64,000 nucleotides of DNA from SKPT01 sp040905445 (GTDB taxonomy: Bacteria > Planctomycetota > Phycisphaerae > Phycisphaerales > Phycisphaeraceae). The stretch covers positions 11,186 through 75,185 of the forward strand of contig JBBDRN010000047.1 in assembly GCA_040905445.1 (NCBI GenBank), written 5' to 3'. Within the stretch, counting starts at the first letter, position 1; each line of letters opens with the position of its first letter. A model generated the notes under the pieces. It saw nothing but the letters and a program-made list of their open reading frames with translations, did no database searches and was not told where the DNA came from. Made by a program: the position numbers and the translations under genes. Positions 1 to 7,888 of the stretch are shown here, piece after piece.

Positions 1-1
1 C

Positions 2-1078
2 ACGGTTGACGTGGAACTGGCATCGCCGCTGCACGTGAGCGGTGATAACGGCTCCGCCGGATACTCCGGGCACGTCGACTTCGCCGGCCATTTCGACAAC
101 TCGCAGGCTCATCCGTTGGTGGTGGGCGGCGAACACATCACGCTGCGGTTCACCGGTGGGCAGACGTGGGGCGCCAGCTCGACGCTGCTGGCCACGGACA
201 GTGCCCGGGTTGTGATGGGTGGCATGGCCGATGACGCGCCCGGTCACCTTGGCGTGGAGGTGACAGGGCAGGCCCAGTTCAAGACATCGTTCGCAGGCCG
301 AACGGCTCTCGAATCGCTGCACCTTGCCAGCGACTCAGCCTTTCACGAGACCGGCGGAACCCTGGTCCTGAACTCGCCGCTCCGGCTCAAGAAGGGCGCG
401 CTGGGGGCGTCGGGGCAGATCGTTGGCGGTATCGAGAACGGCGGCGGCTCGCTCCGCACGCGCCTCTCCGGCCTCCACGTGGATGGTGATTACGTTCAGC
501 ACGCCGGGGGGCTGTTGAACGGAACCTCTTTCGGCCCCAATCTTGAGCCGCCCGGAACGTTGACCGTCACGGGGGACGTCGCTTTGGACGGGACGCTGCT
601 GGCACCCGCGTCGTTCCGAGGCATGTACCCCGCGGTCGGATGGAGCTTTCCGCTGCTCGAAGCGCTAGACGGCGGACTGATCAGCGGGACGTTTGCAAAC
701 ATCGAGCGGCAGCGGCTTGATGATGACGCCTACTGGCGCATCGACTATTCGGACGCCGCCGTGAGGTTGACGGTAAGCGTGGTAGGCGACATGAACCACG
801 ATGGGAACGTGGACGCGGCGGACGTGTCGCCGTTCGTGCTGGCGCTGACGGACCCGGGGGGCTATGAGGCGATCCATGGCGCAGACCCGGCAGTGGTGGG
901 CGACGTGAACGGGGACGGACTGCACGATGCGGTGGATGTCAGCGCCTTTGTGGCGTTGCTGGTCGGGAGCGATGTGGGCGGTGAGCCGGCAGGCGTGCCG
1001 GAGCCTGGCGTGGGGGCGTTGGTGACGGTGCTGCTGCTCGGGCTGTCGCGTGTGCGGCGGCGGACTCCAGCTTGCTGA
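2..1078 (+). CDS. PEP-CTERM surface protein with dockerin-like repeats (5' end outside window)
   Basis: The frame is open to the left edge, so this is the C-terminal part of a larger secreted protein. About 250 residues of Gly/Thr-rich, beta-helix-like sequence come first. Two dockerin-like EF-hand loops follow, GDMNHDGNVDAADV about 257 codons and GDVNGDGLHDAVDV about 296 codons after position 11. The end is a PEP-CTERM tail: VPEPG, a short hydrophobic helix and an Arg cluster (RVRRR). In the known family such tails direct proteins to exosortase-dependent sorting at the cell surface; no exosortase is in the window. The same dockerin-like pair occurs in the proteins ending at 18934 and 59217. 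The passenger function is unknown. Confidence 0.85.
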   Translation, partial: TVDVELASPLHVSGDNGSAGYSGHVDFAGHFDNSQAHPLVVGGEHITLRFTGGQTWGASSTLLATDSARVVMGGMADDAPGHLGVEVTGQAQFKTSFAGRTALESLHLASDSAFHETGGTLVLNSPLRLKKGALGASGQIVGGIENGGGSLRTRLSGLHVDGDYVQHAGGLLNGTSFGPNLEPPGTLTVTGDVALDGTLLAPASFRGMYPAVGWSFPLLEALDGGLISGTFANIERQRLDDDAYWRIDYSDAAVRLTVSVVGDMNHDGNVDAADVSPFVLALTDPGGYEAIHGADPAVVGDVNGDGLHDAVDVSAFVALLVGSDVGGEPAGVPEPGVGALVTVLLLGLSRVRRRTPAC

Positions 1079-1604
1079 TCGCTGATCCGGCGGTTGGCCT
1101 CACCGTCAGCGGCCGCGCCGACGCCGCCTTCTGGAACGATGTCACCAACACGAGTGGCCTGCTGCGCGTCGCCGCCGACAGCTCGGCGACGTTCTTCGGC
1201 GACTTCGCCGGCGCCGGCATCGATGGCCCGGGCGACGTCCATCTCGAAGCCGACATCACCCCGGCGCAGCCCCCGGGCTCGCGAGCTTCGGCGGCAAGCT
1301 CCACCTCGGCTCGTTCGCACAGCTCACGCTGGAGATTGCCGGCCTCGACCGAGGCGCGCAGCACGATGCCCTCGACGTCGCCGGCACGCTCGACGTCGCC
1401 TTCCTCGACGGGTTCCAGCCCGCCGCCGGCGATACCTTCAGGCTGCTTGAGTTCGGCGAGCTGGCCGGCCAGTTCACCGACGTCGACCTGCCCCCGCTTG
1501 CCGGCAACCTCAAATGGGTCGTTCGCCGGCCGCCCCGCATCGCCGTAGTATGCGCGGCCGTGCGGTGCCTCGCGCCGCCGCAGCCCAGGGAGCATTTGCC
1601 ATGA
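1072..1604 (+). pseudogene. frameshifted relic of a second PEP-CTERM-type surface protein
   Basis: Two reading frames each carry protein-like sequence of the beta-rich surface-protein type. The first frame gives LTVSGRADAAFWNDVTNTSG and similar text up to about 1262; the second continues from about 1272 with PGLASFGGKLHLGSFAQLTLEIAG (shortened here: PGLASFGGKLHLGS) and ends with a TGA at 1602. Adding one G near 1263 restores a smooth TPGAAPGLASFGG join, so a single G was lost, either in the cell or in the assembly. There is no start codon with a ribosome site and no signal peptide, and the dockerin and PEP-CTERM parts are missing. The relic begins inside the last codons of the preceding gene, which suggests recombination between paralogues. 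Confidence 0.6.
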
Positions 1605-2530
1605 CCGAGCCTGCCCGGCCGACGCCCGTGATCCTCGACACCGACATCGGCAGCGACATCGACGACACCTGGGCACTGGCGATGATGCTCAAGTGCCCGG
1701 AACTGGACGTGCGGATGGTCAGCACCTGCACCAACGACACGGTCGCTCGGGCGCGCATCGTCGCGAAGCTGCTGGAGACGGCCGGCCGCACCGACATCCC
1801 CGTGGCCGTGGGCACGAACTTCCACAACAACCGCTACGACCGCCAGGAGGCGTGGGTGGCCGGCTACGAGCTGGCCGACTACCCGGGCCCGGTGCACGAG
1901 GACGGCGTCGACGCGATCATCCGCACGATCATGGACTCGCCCAAGCCCGTGACCCTCGTGTGCATTGGCCCGCTGCCGAACATCGGCGAGGCGCTGCGCC
2001 GCCAGCCGGCGATCGCGGGCAACGCCCGCTTCGTGGGGATGCACGGCTCGGTTCGGCGCGGCTACGGCAACAAGCCCGAGATCAGCGCCGAATGCAACGT
2101 CGTCAACCACACGCCGGACTGCCAGCAGGCGTTCACCGCCGCGTGGGATATGACGATCACGCCGCTGGATACCTGTGGGCTGGTGCGCCTCGACGGCGAG
2201 CACTACCAGGCGATCCGCCACAGCGGCGACCCGCTGCTGATGGCGCTGATGGACAACTACCGCATCTGGCTCGAAGCGATCAACGGGCGACGGGAGAGCT
2301 TCGAGACCAACAGCTCGGTGCTCTTCGACACGGTGGCCGTGCACCTGGCCCACACGACGCACCACCTGGTGATGGAGCGGCTGCCGATTCGCGTGACCGA
2401 TGACGGCTATACCGTGATCGACGAGCAGGCGGGCAAGCCGATGCAGGTGGCGACGCAATGGGCGGATCTGGAGGCGTTTCGCGAGGAACTGGTCAGGCGG
2501 CTGACGTCGCCGACGGTCGTGTCGGCGTGA
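1601..2530 (+). CDS. inosine-uridine preferring nucleoside hydrolase family protein
   Basis: A 309-residue protein beginning close to the calcium-binding signature of nucleoside hydrolases: ILDTDIGSDIDDTWAL at residues 10-25, with the Asp cluster that binds Ca2+ and the nucleophilic water. The family cleaves the N-glycosidic bond of ribonucleosides for salvage. NARFVGMHGSV and the EFNV-like SAECNVVN block are also typical. The ATG at 1601 is preferred because AGGGAG lies eight bases upstream; it overlaps the stop of the upstream relic. No signal peptide is visible, so it should be cytoplasmic. The exact nucleoside substrate cannot be told from sequence; related proteins also act on other ribosides. 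Confidence 0.85.
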   Translation: MTEPARPTPVILDTDIGSDIDDTWALAMMLKCPELDVRMVSTCTNDTVARARIVAKLLETAGRTDIPVAVGTNFHNNRYDRQEAWVAGYELADYPGPVHEDGVDAIIRTIMDSPKPVTLVCIGPLPNIGEALRRQPAIAGNARFVGMHGSVRRGYGNKPEISAECNVVNHTPDCQQAFTAAWDMTITPLDTCGLVRLDGEHYQAIRHSGDPLLMALMDNYRIWLEAINGRRESFETNSSVLFDTVAVHLAHTTHHLVMERLPIRVTDDGYTVIDEQAGKPMQVATQWADLEAFREELVRRLTSPTVVSA

Positions 2531-2580
2531 GGATCGCGGCTGCGGCAGCGGCGAAAGGCCGACTGCGCCGGGTGGCGTTC

Positions 2581-4005
2581 TCAACAAACGCGCACGGTCG
2601 GCATGTTCAGGAGCGACCCGAGCCTCTCGATGCGCGCGGCAACGTGACCCACGCCCACCGCGCAGTGGTGTGCCGGGCCGTGGCGATTCCATTCGTTGAC
2701 GAACGCGCGGGCTCCGATCGAGAAGCGATACCGGCTGTTGGTGTTGCCGATGGCCAACGTCGGGCCTGGCACCGACTCGGCCTCGGCGGTCAGCAGCATC
2801 AGCCGCCCGTCCGACCGATTCACCACCGACAGCAGCGTCACCGGCCCGTGCCTGACCGACATCTCCACCGACAGCCCGCGCCCCACCTTGCCGTGGTAAA
2901 CCTCCATCGGCCGCACCTTCGTCCTGCCCTCGGCGATGCCGATGTGCCCCGGGCCGTCGTGGCCCATGATGATCACGTCGTCGTCATAGTCCATGGCGTA
3001 ATACTCGGTGAACGAGCCGCCGTGGCCGAAGCTGTCCATGATCTTCATCGCCTGGACGTTCTTGACCTCATATTCGCCCGCCACAGGCACGCCGCTCGCG
3101 GTCAGCAGCGAGTTGCCGAGGATGATCGAGCTGATGGTGTCCTCGTTCTCGGCGTTGCCCGTGCCCATGTAGTAGTAGGCCAGCGAGCCGAGCTCGTGCC
3201 GGCGGACGAGCTCGTCCAGCGCCACGCTCGTGCGCGCGGCCCGCTCGAGCTCCGCGTGCGGGCAATCGTCCTGCACTTCGAAGACCTCATGAAAGCGGGC
3301 CAGGCGCTGGGCGGTCTGCTCGTCCGTCGTCTCGCGGCGCAGAGCCGAGAGCTCATCAACCTCGACGATCTCCATGTGCCCGCCGAAGTGGGCGCATTGC
3401 TGCGTGAGGTCGGAGTAGATGTCGAGCATGCCGCCGTAGTAGTGGCCCATCAGGCCCAGGCGGTTGTGGAACATGATGTTGGCCACACGGGCGGCCTCGA
3501 TCCAGTCGTCGACCTCGTTCCAGCACTCGGGGTCATTTTCCAGTACGCCGGTGACCTGATGAAAGTCGATGCCGGCGCGGCTGAAGACGTTGGCGATCTC
3601 CGGCAGCGGGCAGGCGGCGCAGTGTGCCAGCCACTCGCCGGTCATCGCGGTGCGATCGGGCAGGCGGTTGAAGGTTTCGTAGTCGATGCGCGACGTGGGC
3701 TGGAGATTGAGGATGATCACGGGCACCCGGGCGCGCTGGACAACGGGCAGAACGGTCGAGGACAGGGCGTAGGTGGTCACGTGGAGAAAGATGACGTCCA
3801 CGTCGGCCTGGCGGAAGCGGTGGCCGGCCGCCAGCGCCTTCTTTGGGTCGTCGATCAGGCCGAGGTTCACGACCTCGACGCCGGGCCGTTCGAGTCGGCC
3901 GCGCACGCGATCGATGTACGATTCCAGCCGGTCCTTGAGCCCCTTGAACTGTGGCCAGTACGCGTCCAGGCCGATGCCGAAAAGCCCGACTTTGAGCGTG
4001 TTCAT
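2581..4005 (-). CDS. L-arabinose/L-fucose isomerase family protein
   Basis: A 474-residue cytoplasmic protein with the layout of the arabinose/fucose isomerase fold: an N-terminal Rossmann-like part (VGLFGIGLDAYWPQF at the start, then DVIFLHVTTYALSSTV) and a C-terminal part carrying metal-site candidates. Likely metal ligands are Glu in GTGNAENEDTIS, Glu in GGSFTEYYAMDYDDD, His in MGHDGPGHIG and His in NEWNRHGPAHH. The family interconverts aldoses and ketoses with Mn2+ or similar. The second ATG (4005) is taken as start because conserved sequence begins there. It converges on the nucleoside hydrolase. The sugar used is unknown; the protein may act on a different aldose than arabinose. Confidence 0.75.
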   Translation of the reverse strand: MNTLKVGLFGIGLDAYWPQFKGLKDRLESYIDRVRGRLERPGVEVVNLGLIDDPKKALAAGHRFRQADVDVIFLHVTTYALSSTVLPVVQRARVPVIILNLQPTSRIDYETFNRLPDRTAMTGEWLAHCAACPLPEIANVFSRAGIDFHQVTGVLENDPECWNEVDDWIEAARVANIMFHNRLGLMGHYYGGMLDIYSDLTQQCAHFGGHMEIVEVDELSALRRETTDEQTAQRLARFHEVFEVQDDCPHAELERAARTSVALDELVRRHELGSLAYYYMGTGNAENEDTISSIILGNSLLTASGVPVAGEYEVKNVQAMKIMDSFGHGGSFTEYYAMDYDDDVIIMGHDGPGHIGIAEGRTKVRPMEVYHGKVGRGLSVEMSVRHGPVTLLSVVNRSDGRLMLLTAEAESVPGPTLAIGNTNSRYRFSIGARAFVNEWNRHGPAHHCAVGVGHVAARIERLGSLLNMPTVRVC

Positions 4006-4056
4006 GGGGCACAGCTTAGCCCGCAGCAAGGTGGCGCACCACGCGTCGTCGCCGCC

Positions 4057-4200
4057 TTACGGGAACAGACTCGCCATCGAATCGGCCCAAGACGGGCTCG
4101 TCGGCGGCACCTCGATGGCAACGTAGATGTGCTCGCCCGCCCGCCGATCCCGGGCGCGGATCATGTCGTTGAAGTGGTCGAGCACCTGCTGGTCGGTCGG
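4057..4200 (-). other. possible coding remnant
   Basis: Directly after the TAG that closes the sigma-like frame, the same frame stays open for 47 codons and reads like a protein end (VLDHFNDMIRARDRRAGE, then HIYVAIEVPP) before a TAA at 4057. Codon use is GC3-rich as in real genes. It has no clear start or ribosome site. I do not recognise the family. It may be the end of a longer gene cut by rearrangement, which fits the surrounding decay. Confidence 0.3.
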
Positions 4201-4877
4201 CTACCTCGCCGGGCCGGGCTCGGGACCAGGAGCTAGCTCCACCCTGTCAAGCGGCCGGCGTGTGACTTCCAGCTCCTCGCTCAGCTGATCGATCGCCTCC
4301 GTGAACTCCTCCCGTCGCTGCACGAGTTCGGCGGCGGCGCGGTCCAGCTCGACCTTCGGGCCGACGGGCGCGTCGTCATAGACGGCACGGGCATCCAGCA
4401 CAGGGTGCGGCTCTCCTCGTTGTCGATGAAACGCAGCATGTCTTCCACGACCTCCCGCAGCGTTTCATGGTCGGTCGGTCCTGTGCCGGTCAGGCGTTGG
4501 TGCATTTGCACCTGGTCGTCCGTCGGGCCGGTGGGTGCTTCACGCGCGTCCTCCGGCGGCGCGGGAAACGGCTTGAGGCGACGGAGTTGCTTCCTTTCAC
4601 GGGTCGCAAACTTGATGACCGCACGCTGCACGATGATGTAGATCAACGTCTTTACATCAGCGCCGCGTGAGGGGTCGTACCTGGGCGGACGCCTCAGCAA
4701 CTGCATAGTGGCCTCTTGAACCACGTCCGCCCACGGTTGTTTATCGAGGTCGGACGGCGCAGCAGTGGGACGAGCGAGGCGTGGCCGGCAGTATTTGGGA
4801 GCCTCCTTGAGCGCCACCGCCCTCGCGTATTCGAGCAGATCGGGCGTTAGTTCGATTTCCTGCGGCGAAGGGTCCAT
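4201..4877 (-). pseudogene. sigma-70-like factor gene, frameshifted or fused
   Basis: The first about 160 codons look like a small ECF-type sigma factor: an acidic start, WADVVQEATMQLLRR, then RYDPSRGADVKTLIYIIVQR matching region 2, followed by a basic stretch and a helix ending in FIDNEESRTLC. In related planctomycete factors this point leads into the region 4 helix-turn-helix. Here the frame instead runs into low-quality sequence, while the frame one base away gives plausible protein (LDARAVYDDAPVGPKVELD) to a TAG at 4201. Loss of one G near 4394 would join them. Region 4 is absent in either reading, so DNA binding at the -35 element is unlikely. The start ATG at 4877 directly follows the TGA of the upstream gene with GGAGG before it, so the two are co-transcribed. 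Confidence 0.55.
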
Positions 4878-5288
4878 TCACACCTCCTCGCCGCGTTCGA
4901 GCCGCTCCCGGATGTCGTCGCAGAGCGTGAAGCTGAGGATCGCCGGGGCATCGCCGCGAGGCGGCACCCGGTGCATGACGAAATACTGGTCGTCGGCAGG
5001 CACGCGCCGCCCGTACCTGGCCGACTCGCGCTCGGACGCCTCACGCAGCGGGCGCAGGAAGTCCACGTACCGGCACCCAAGCGTCTGACACATGGCGGCA
5101 TACGGCGTGAGCATGTCGCAGTCCTCGAAGTGCTCGGCTGCGGCGTCCACGTCCGCCCGCGACCAGGCGTCCGGGCTGCCGGGCCTCACAACCTCGTTGC
5201 GGATCAGCACATCCAGCATCTCCGGCCGGCAGTCGTAGCCACGCGACCGCAGGTGGCTGGCCGCGCCCGCCAGCGTCATCGGGAACAT
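4878..5288 (-). CDS. small putative DNA-binding protein upstream of the sigma-like gene
   Basis: A 136-residue protein with a helix-rich N-terminus resembling a helix-turn-helix of MerR or excisionase style: LAGAASHLRSRGYDCRPEML followed by a segment ending in WSRADVDAAAEHFE. The rest (PYAAMCQTLGCRYVDFLRPL) has no family I can name. Start: ATG at 5288, preceded by AGGAG; a longer reading to 5582 is possible but its extra residues are antisense to another open frame and look non-coding. The ATG three codons later (5279) is an alternative. Its TGA abuts the ATG of the sigma-like gene (TGAATG), so the two genes form a coupled pair, perhaps a regulator and its sigma factor. Confidence 0.55.
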   Translation of the reverse strand: MFPMTLAGAASHLRSRGYDCRPEMLDVLIRNEVVRPGSPDAWSRADVDAAAEHFEDCDMLTPYAAMCQTLGCRYVDFLRPLREASERESARYGRRVPADDQYFVMHRVPPRGDAPAILSFTLCDDIRERLERGEEV

Positions 5289-5426
5289 CCGCTCCTGTTC
5301 GGTCTCCGCCGCCCGGTGGAACTTCACCCCGCCGCCAAGCGAACGCCACCCGCTCCACACGGCTACCCATCCCGTCCTTGCGCGCTTTCGTGTGATGTGA
5401 TCTGACCGCCTCGCCATCTGAAGCGG

Positions 5427-5702
5427 ATGGCTGTCAGACGGGTAAGGAGTCGGGATGAGCTGCTGCCGAACAGCGACGAGCTGATCCAGCCGATGACGGA
5501 CAGCCAGGAGGAGATGGTGCTGGTAAACGCGGATTGGTTCCGCGTGGGCGACAAGGGTGCGATTGGATTTCGCGTTATTCAATTGACCACACGCCTTCTG
5601 TTCCCCACGCGAAGCGGAGACGCGGTTGGGGGCTACTACCAGAACGAGCCCCCGCTACGGCACTCAAACATGAATATCCGGGTTTTGTTTGGTCCCCACT
5701 AG
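5427..5702 (+). CDS. doubtful 91-codon open frame or gene fragment
   Basis: The first 45 codons have the strongly GC-ending third positions of real genes here (SRDELLPNSDELIQPM, then EEMVLVNADWFRVGDKGAIG) but the last 45 do not. I see no family match and only a weak ribosome site. The frame stops right where a tag relic begins. It may be a truncated gene piece left by the rearrangement that removed the front half of tag. The rest of 5289-5702 shows nothing else I can support. Confidence 0.25.
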   Translation: MAVRRVRSRDELLPNSDELIQPMTDSQEEMVLVNADWFRVGDKGAIGFRVIQLTTRLLFPTRSGDAVGGYYQNEPPLRHSNMNIRVLFGPH

Positions 5703-5994
5703 GCGATCAACAACGCCCAGGCGTTCCTGGCGGTGTGCGATCGCCTGGGCAGCTTCGACGTTTTATCTGGGGATTTGTTGACGGGCGGCCGGTGCAGCGG
5801 CGTCGACGCCGGTTGAGGAGGTGCCGGCGCGCACGGCCACATCGGACCGGCTCAGTCGGGAACTGAAGCGGTGCGGGTTTCGGTTCGTTGGCTCAACGAT
5901 CTGCTACGCCTACATGCAGTCGATCGGCATGGTCAACGGCCATCTGGTCGACTGCTTTGGCCATGAGCAGGTGCGCGGCGGCGCCGCGCGTTGA
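5703..5994 (+). pseudogene. tag: C-terminal relic of DNA-3-methyladenine glycosylase I
   Basis: Three frames in succession match the second half of Tag, the base-excision enzyme removing 3-methyladenine. 5703-5759 reads AINNAQAFLAVCDRLGSFD; after a one-base loss 5762-5797 reads FIWGFVDGRPVQ; after another shift, from about 5806, EEVPARTATSDRLSRELKR then FRFVGSTICYAYMQSIG and NGHLVDCFGH, ending at a TGA at 5992. The His and Cys of NGHLVDC correspond to the C-terminal zinc ligands of the family. The N-terminal half, with the other zinc ligands and the start, is missing. With two frameshifts and a lost front half this is a dead gene rather than a sequencing artefact. Confidence 0.8.
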
Positions 5995-6072
5995 GCAGGC
6001 CGATCAGCCAACAATCCGCCGCCCTCGCCGGCATCCGCAGTCCACATCAGCCGCCGCTCGTTTCCTGTGTTC

Positions 6073-7587
6073 TTACGGGGACGTGTCTGCGCCCAGGCGC
6101 CAGCCGTCGATCGGTGGCATGCCTTCGGCCGTGCGGTAGCGTGCCCACATGTCGTTGACGAAGGCGTCCCACGTCGAGCCCTGGCTGCCGAAACGCCAGC
6201 CGGTGGCCTCCTCGATGCGGGCGCGGAATTCCGTGTTGTCTTCATACATCCAGCGGTCCGCGTAGTCCAGATACGCGTCGTGGTCCCAGATCTCCTGCGC
6301 CTGCATAAGGTGGATGGCCAGGGCCTGGCCCACCCAGGCGATGCTGGTGCAGCAGTTGCGGTAGGACTCGCCGATGCGGTGCTCCCACTGTTCGGGCGGC
6401 AGGTGCTCGTACAGGCCCCAGCCCCTGTCCTGCTCGCCGTCGGGACCGACGTGGCCGGCGTAGAGCGCCCGGGCGCCAGTCCAGCCCTGGCCGTAGGTCG
6501 TCTGCATGTCCTCGCCGAAGACGGCTTCGGGGAAGCGCTGGTAGGGGTTCTGCATGTCCTCGTCGCCGAGCATGAGGCCGGTGAAGACGAGAATCCACTT
6601 TCGTCCGCTGCCGTGGCCGCCGTGCGCCGGGTAACCGCCGTGTCCGCTACGGATCAGGCCCCAGTAGTCGATGCCGGCCTGAACGATGCCCAGCAGCAGG
6701 CGCTCCTGGTCGTGCGGGTCGTGGTCCAACATGAGCGTGAGCGTGCCCATGCCGGCGGCGCGGCCGACCTCCCGGCCGTACTGCGGCGTGTTGTCCACCG
6801 GCGCGGTGAAGCCGAAAAAGACGTTGTCGATCCACGGCCGCTCGAAAGCGCGCGTCATGTACTGGAGCCGCGCCGAATCGGGCGAGTCAAGCCGCGGCAG
6901 CAGGTCGCGCCTCAGGTCGCGTGCGAAGTAGAGCTCGGGCTCGGGCTCGGCGTAGGCCGGGCGGAACGCATCGGCCGGCACAGGCTCGGCGAGACAGATC
7001 AGGATCGCCGCGCTCTGGACGCGCGAGACGTTGGTGTGATCCGACGGTCCGAGCATGCGCTGCCGGGCGCTGACGTCGTCGACGCTGATGGTGGATATGA
7101 GCACGTCGCCGGGCTCCATCTGCACCGGGAACTGTGCGAAGGTCTCGGGGTTGTACCGCCTGCCCTGGGTGCGGCTGTCGAAGGGCGGGTAGGCGGTGGC
7201 CTCCATGTTCAGCACCGACCCATGGCGCGCCATCTGGCCAGGGAAGTCGCGATGCTCCTGCTCGGTGGGCTCGTCGACCTCGTCGCCGAACAGCGGGCGG
7301 GGGCTGACGGAGGTGACGGTCACGGGGCCGACGACGTAATAGTCCCCGGTGACGAATTGTCCGACGGGCACGGCGGTGTCGAAGGTCCAGGTGATGCCGT
7401 ACTGCGTGATCGACTCGCGTCGCGGCAACTCGTCGATGCCGGGGGCATTAGGAGCGTTGTCGTGACTGTAGATGACATCGACGCGCAGCGGGGCGCTCAG
7501 CGGCGTGCCCGCCGGGTCTGCCCCCGCAGCGGCAGCGCCTGCAAACCCGAGAGCCGTCATCAACAGCATCGCTTGCCAGTGCATCAT
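6073..7587 (-). CDS. secreted protein of unknown function, paralogue A
   Basis: A 504-residue protein with a clear signal peptide (MMHWQAMLLMTALGFAGAAA) and AGGAGG five bases before the ATG at 7587. It is a paralogue of the protein at 9606-11138. Shared blocks are YGITWTFD with VGQFV and VVGPVTV (N-terminal beta-rich domain, residues about 60-100), ERPW-D near the middle, then GIVQAGIDYWG, GSGRKW, FTGLML, TTYGQGWTGARALY and a helical end with GESYRNCCTSIAWVGQALA and HDAYLDYADRWMYED. The helical second half suggests an alpha/alpha toroid as in many glycan-active enzymes, but I cannot name a family or a catalytic residue. It is divergent from the amidase gene, with about 300 bases between. Confidence 0.75.
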   Translation of the reverse strand: MMHWQAMLLMTALGFAGAAAAGADPAGTPLSAPLRVDVIYSHDNAPNAPGIDELPRRESITQYGITWTFDTAVPVGQFVTGDYYVVGPVTVTSVSPRPLFGDEVDEPTEQEHRDFPGQMARHGSVLNMEATAYPPFDSRTQGRRYNPETFAQFPVQMEPGDVLISTISVDDVSARQRMLGPSDHTNVSRVQSAAILICLAEPVPADAFRPAYAEPEPELYFARDLRRDLLPRLDSPDSARLQYMTRAFERPWIDNVFFGFTAPVDNTPQYGREVGRAAGMGTLTLMLDHDPHDQERLLLGIVQAGIDYWGLIRSGHGGYPAHGGHGSGRKWILVFTGLMLGDEDMQNPYQRFPEAVFGEDMQTTYGQGWTGARALYAGHVGPDGEQDRGWGLYEHLPPEQWEHRIGESYRNCCTSIAWVGQALAIHLMQAQEIWDHDAYLDYADRWMYEDNTEFRARIEEATGWRFGSQGSTWDAFVNDMWARYRTAEGMPPIDGWRLGADTSP

Positions 7588-7888
7588 CGCTTCCTCCTGC
7601 CGCTGGGGGGGGTGCAGGACGGACGTGCCGAGCCCGTCGACGCTGCGATTGTGCCCACGGCAGGTCGGCCCGTCAATAAGCGGTCGGCGACGGTTGCCGG
7701 GCACAGGGGGGATTTCGGTTGCTCGCAAAAGTGCGGACAAGCCATACATGGTGGTGAGCGCCTCTGGACGAGTAAGATGCAAACAGAAACCGAGTTTCGT
7801 GAGGCCCGACACGAGCCTCGATTGGCGCCGATACGGCAGAACGTCACAATCGACAATCGTCACATGCCCAGGCAGCGCGAGCACGCCT
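7588..7888. promoter_or_regulatory. divergent intergenic region of paralogue A and the amidase
   Basis: This 301-base gap must hold the promoters of both divergent genes. On the + strand TTGGCG (7822-7827) and CACAAT (7845-7850) are 17 bases apart and could serve the amidase; the match to a sigma-70 promoter is weak. The segment 7700-7860 is slightly less GC-rich than the genes. I see no gene or repeat in it. Confidence 0.3.

Noticed and set aside
2696..2899. Small plus-strand frame over the isomerase gene end
   Set aside because: Antisense to conserved isomerase residues; no independent support.
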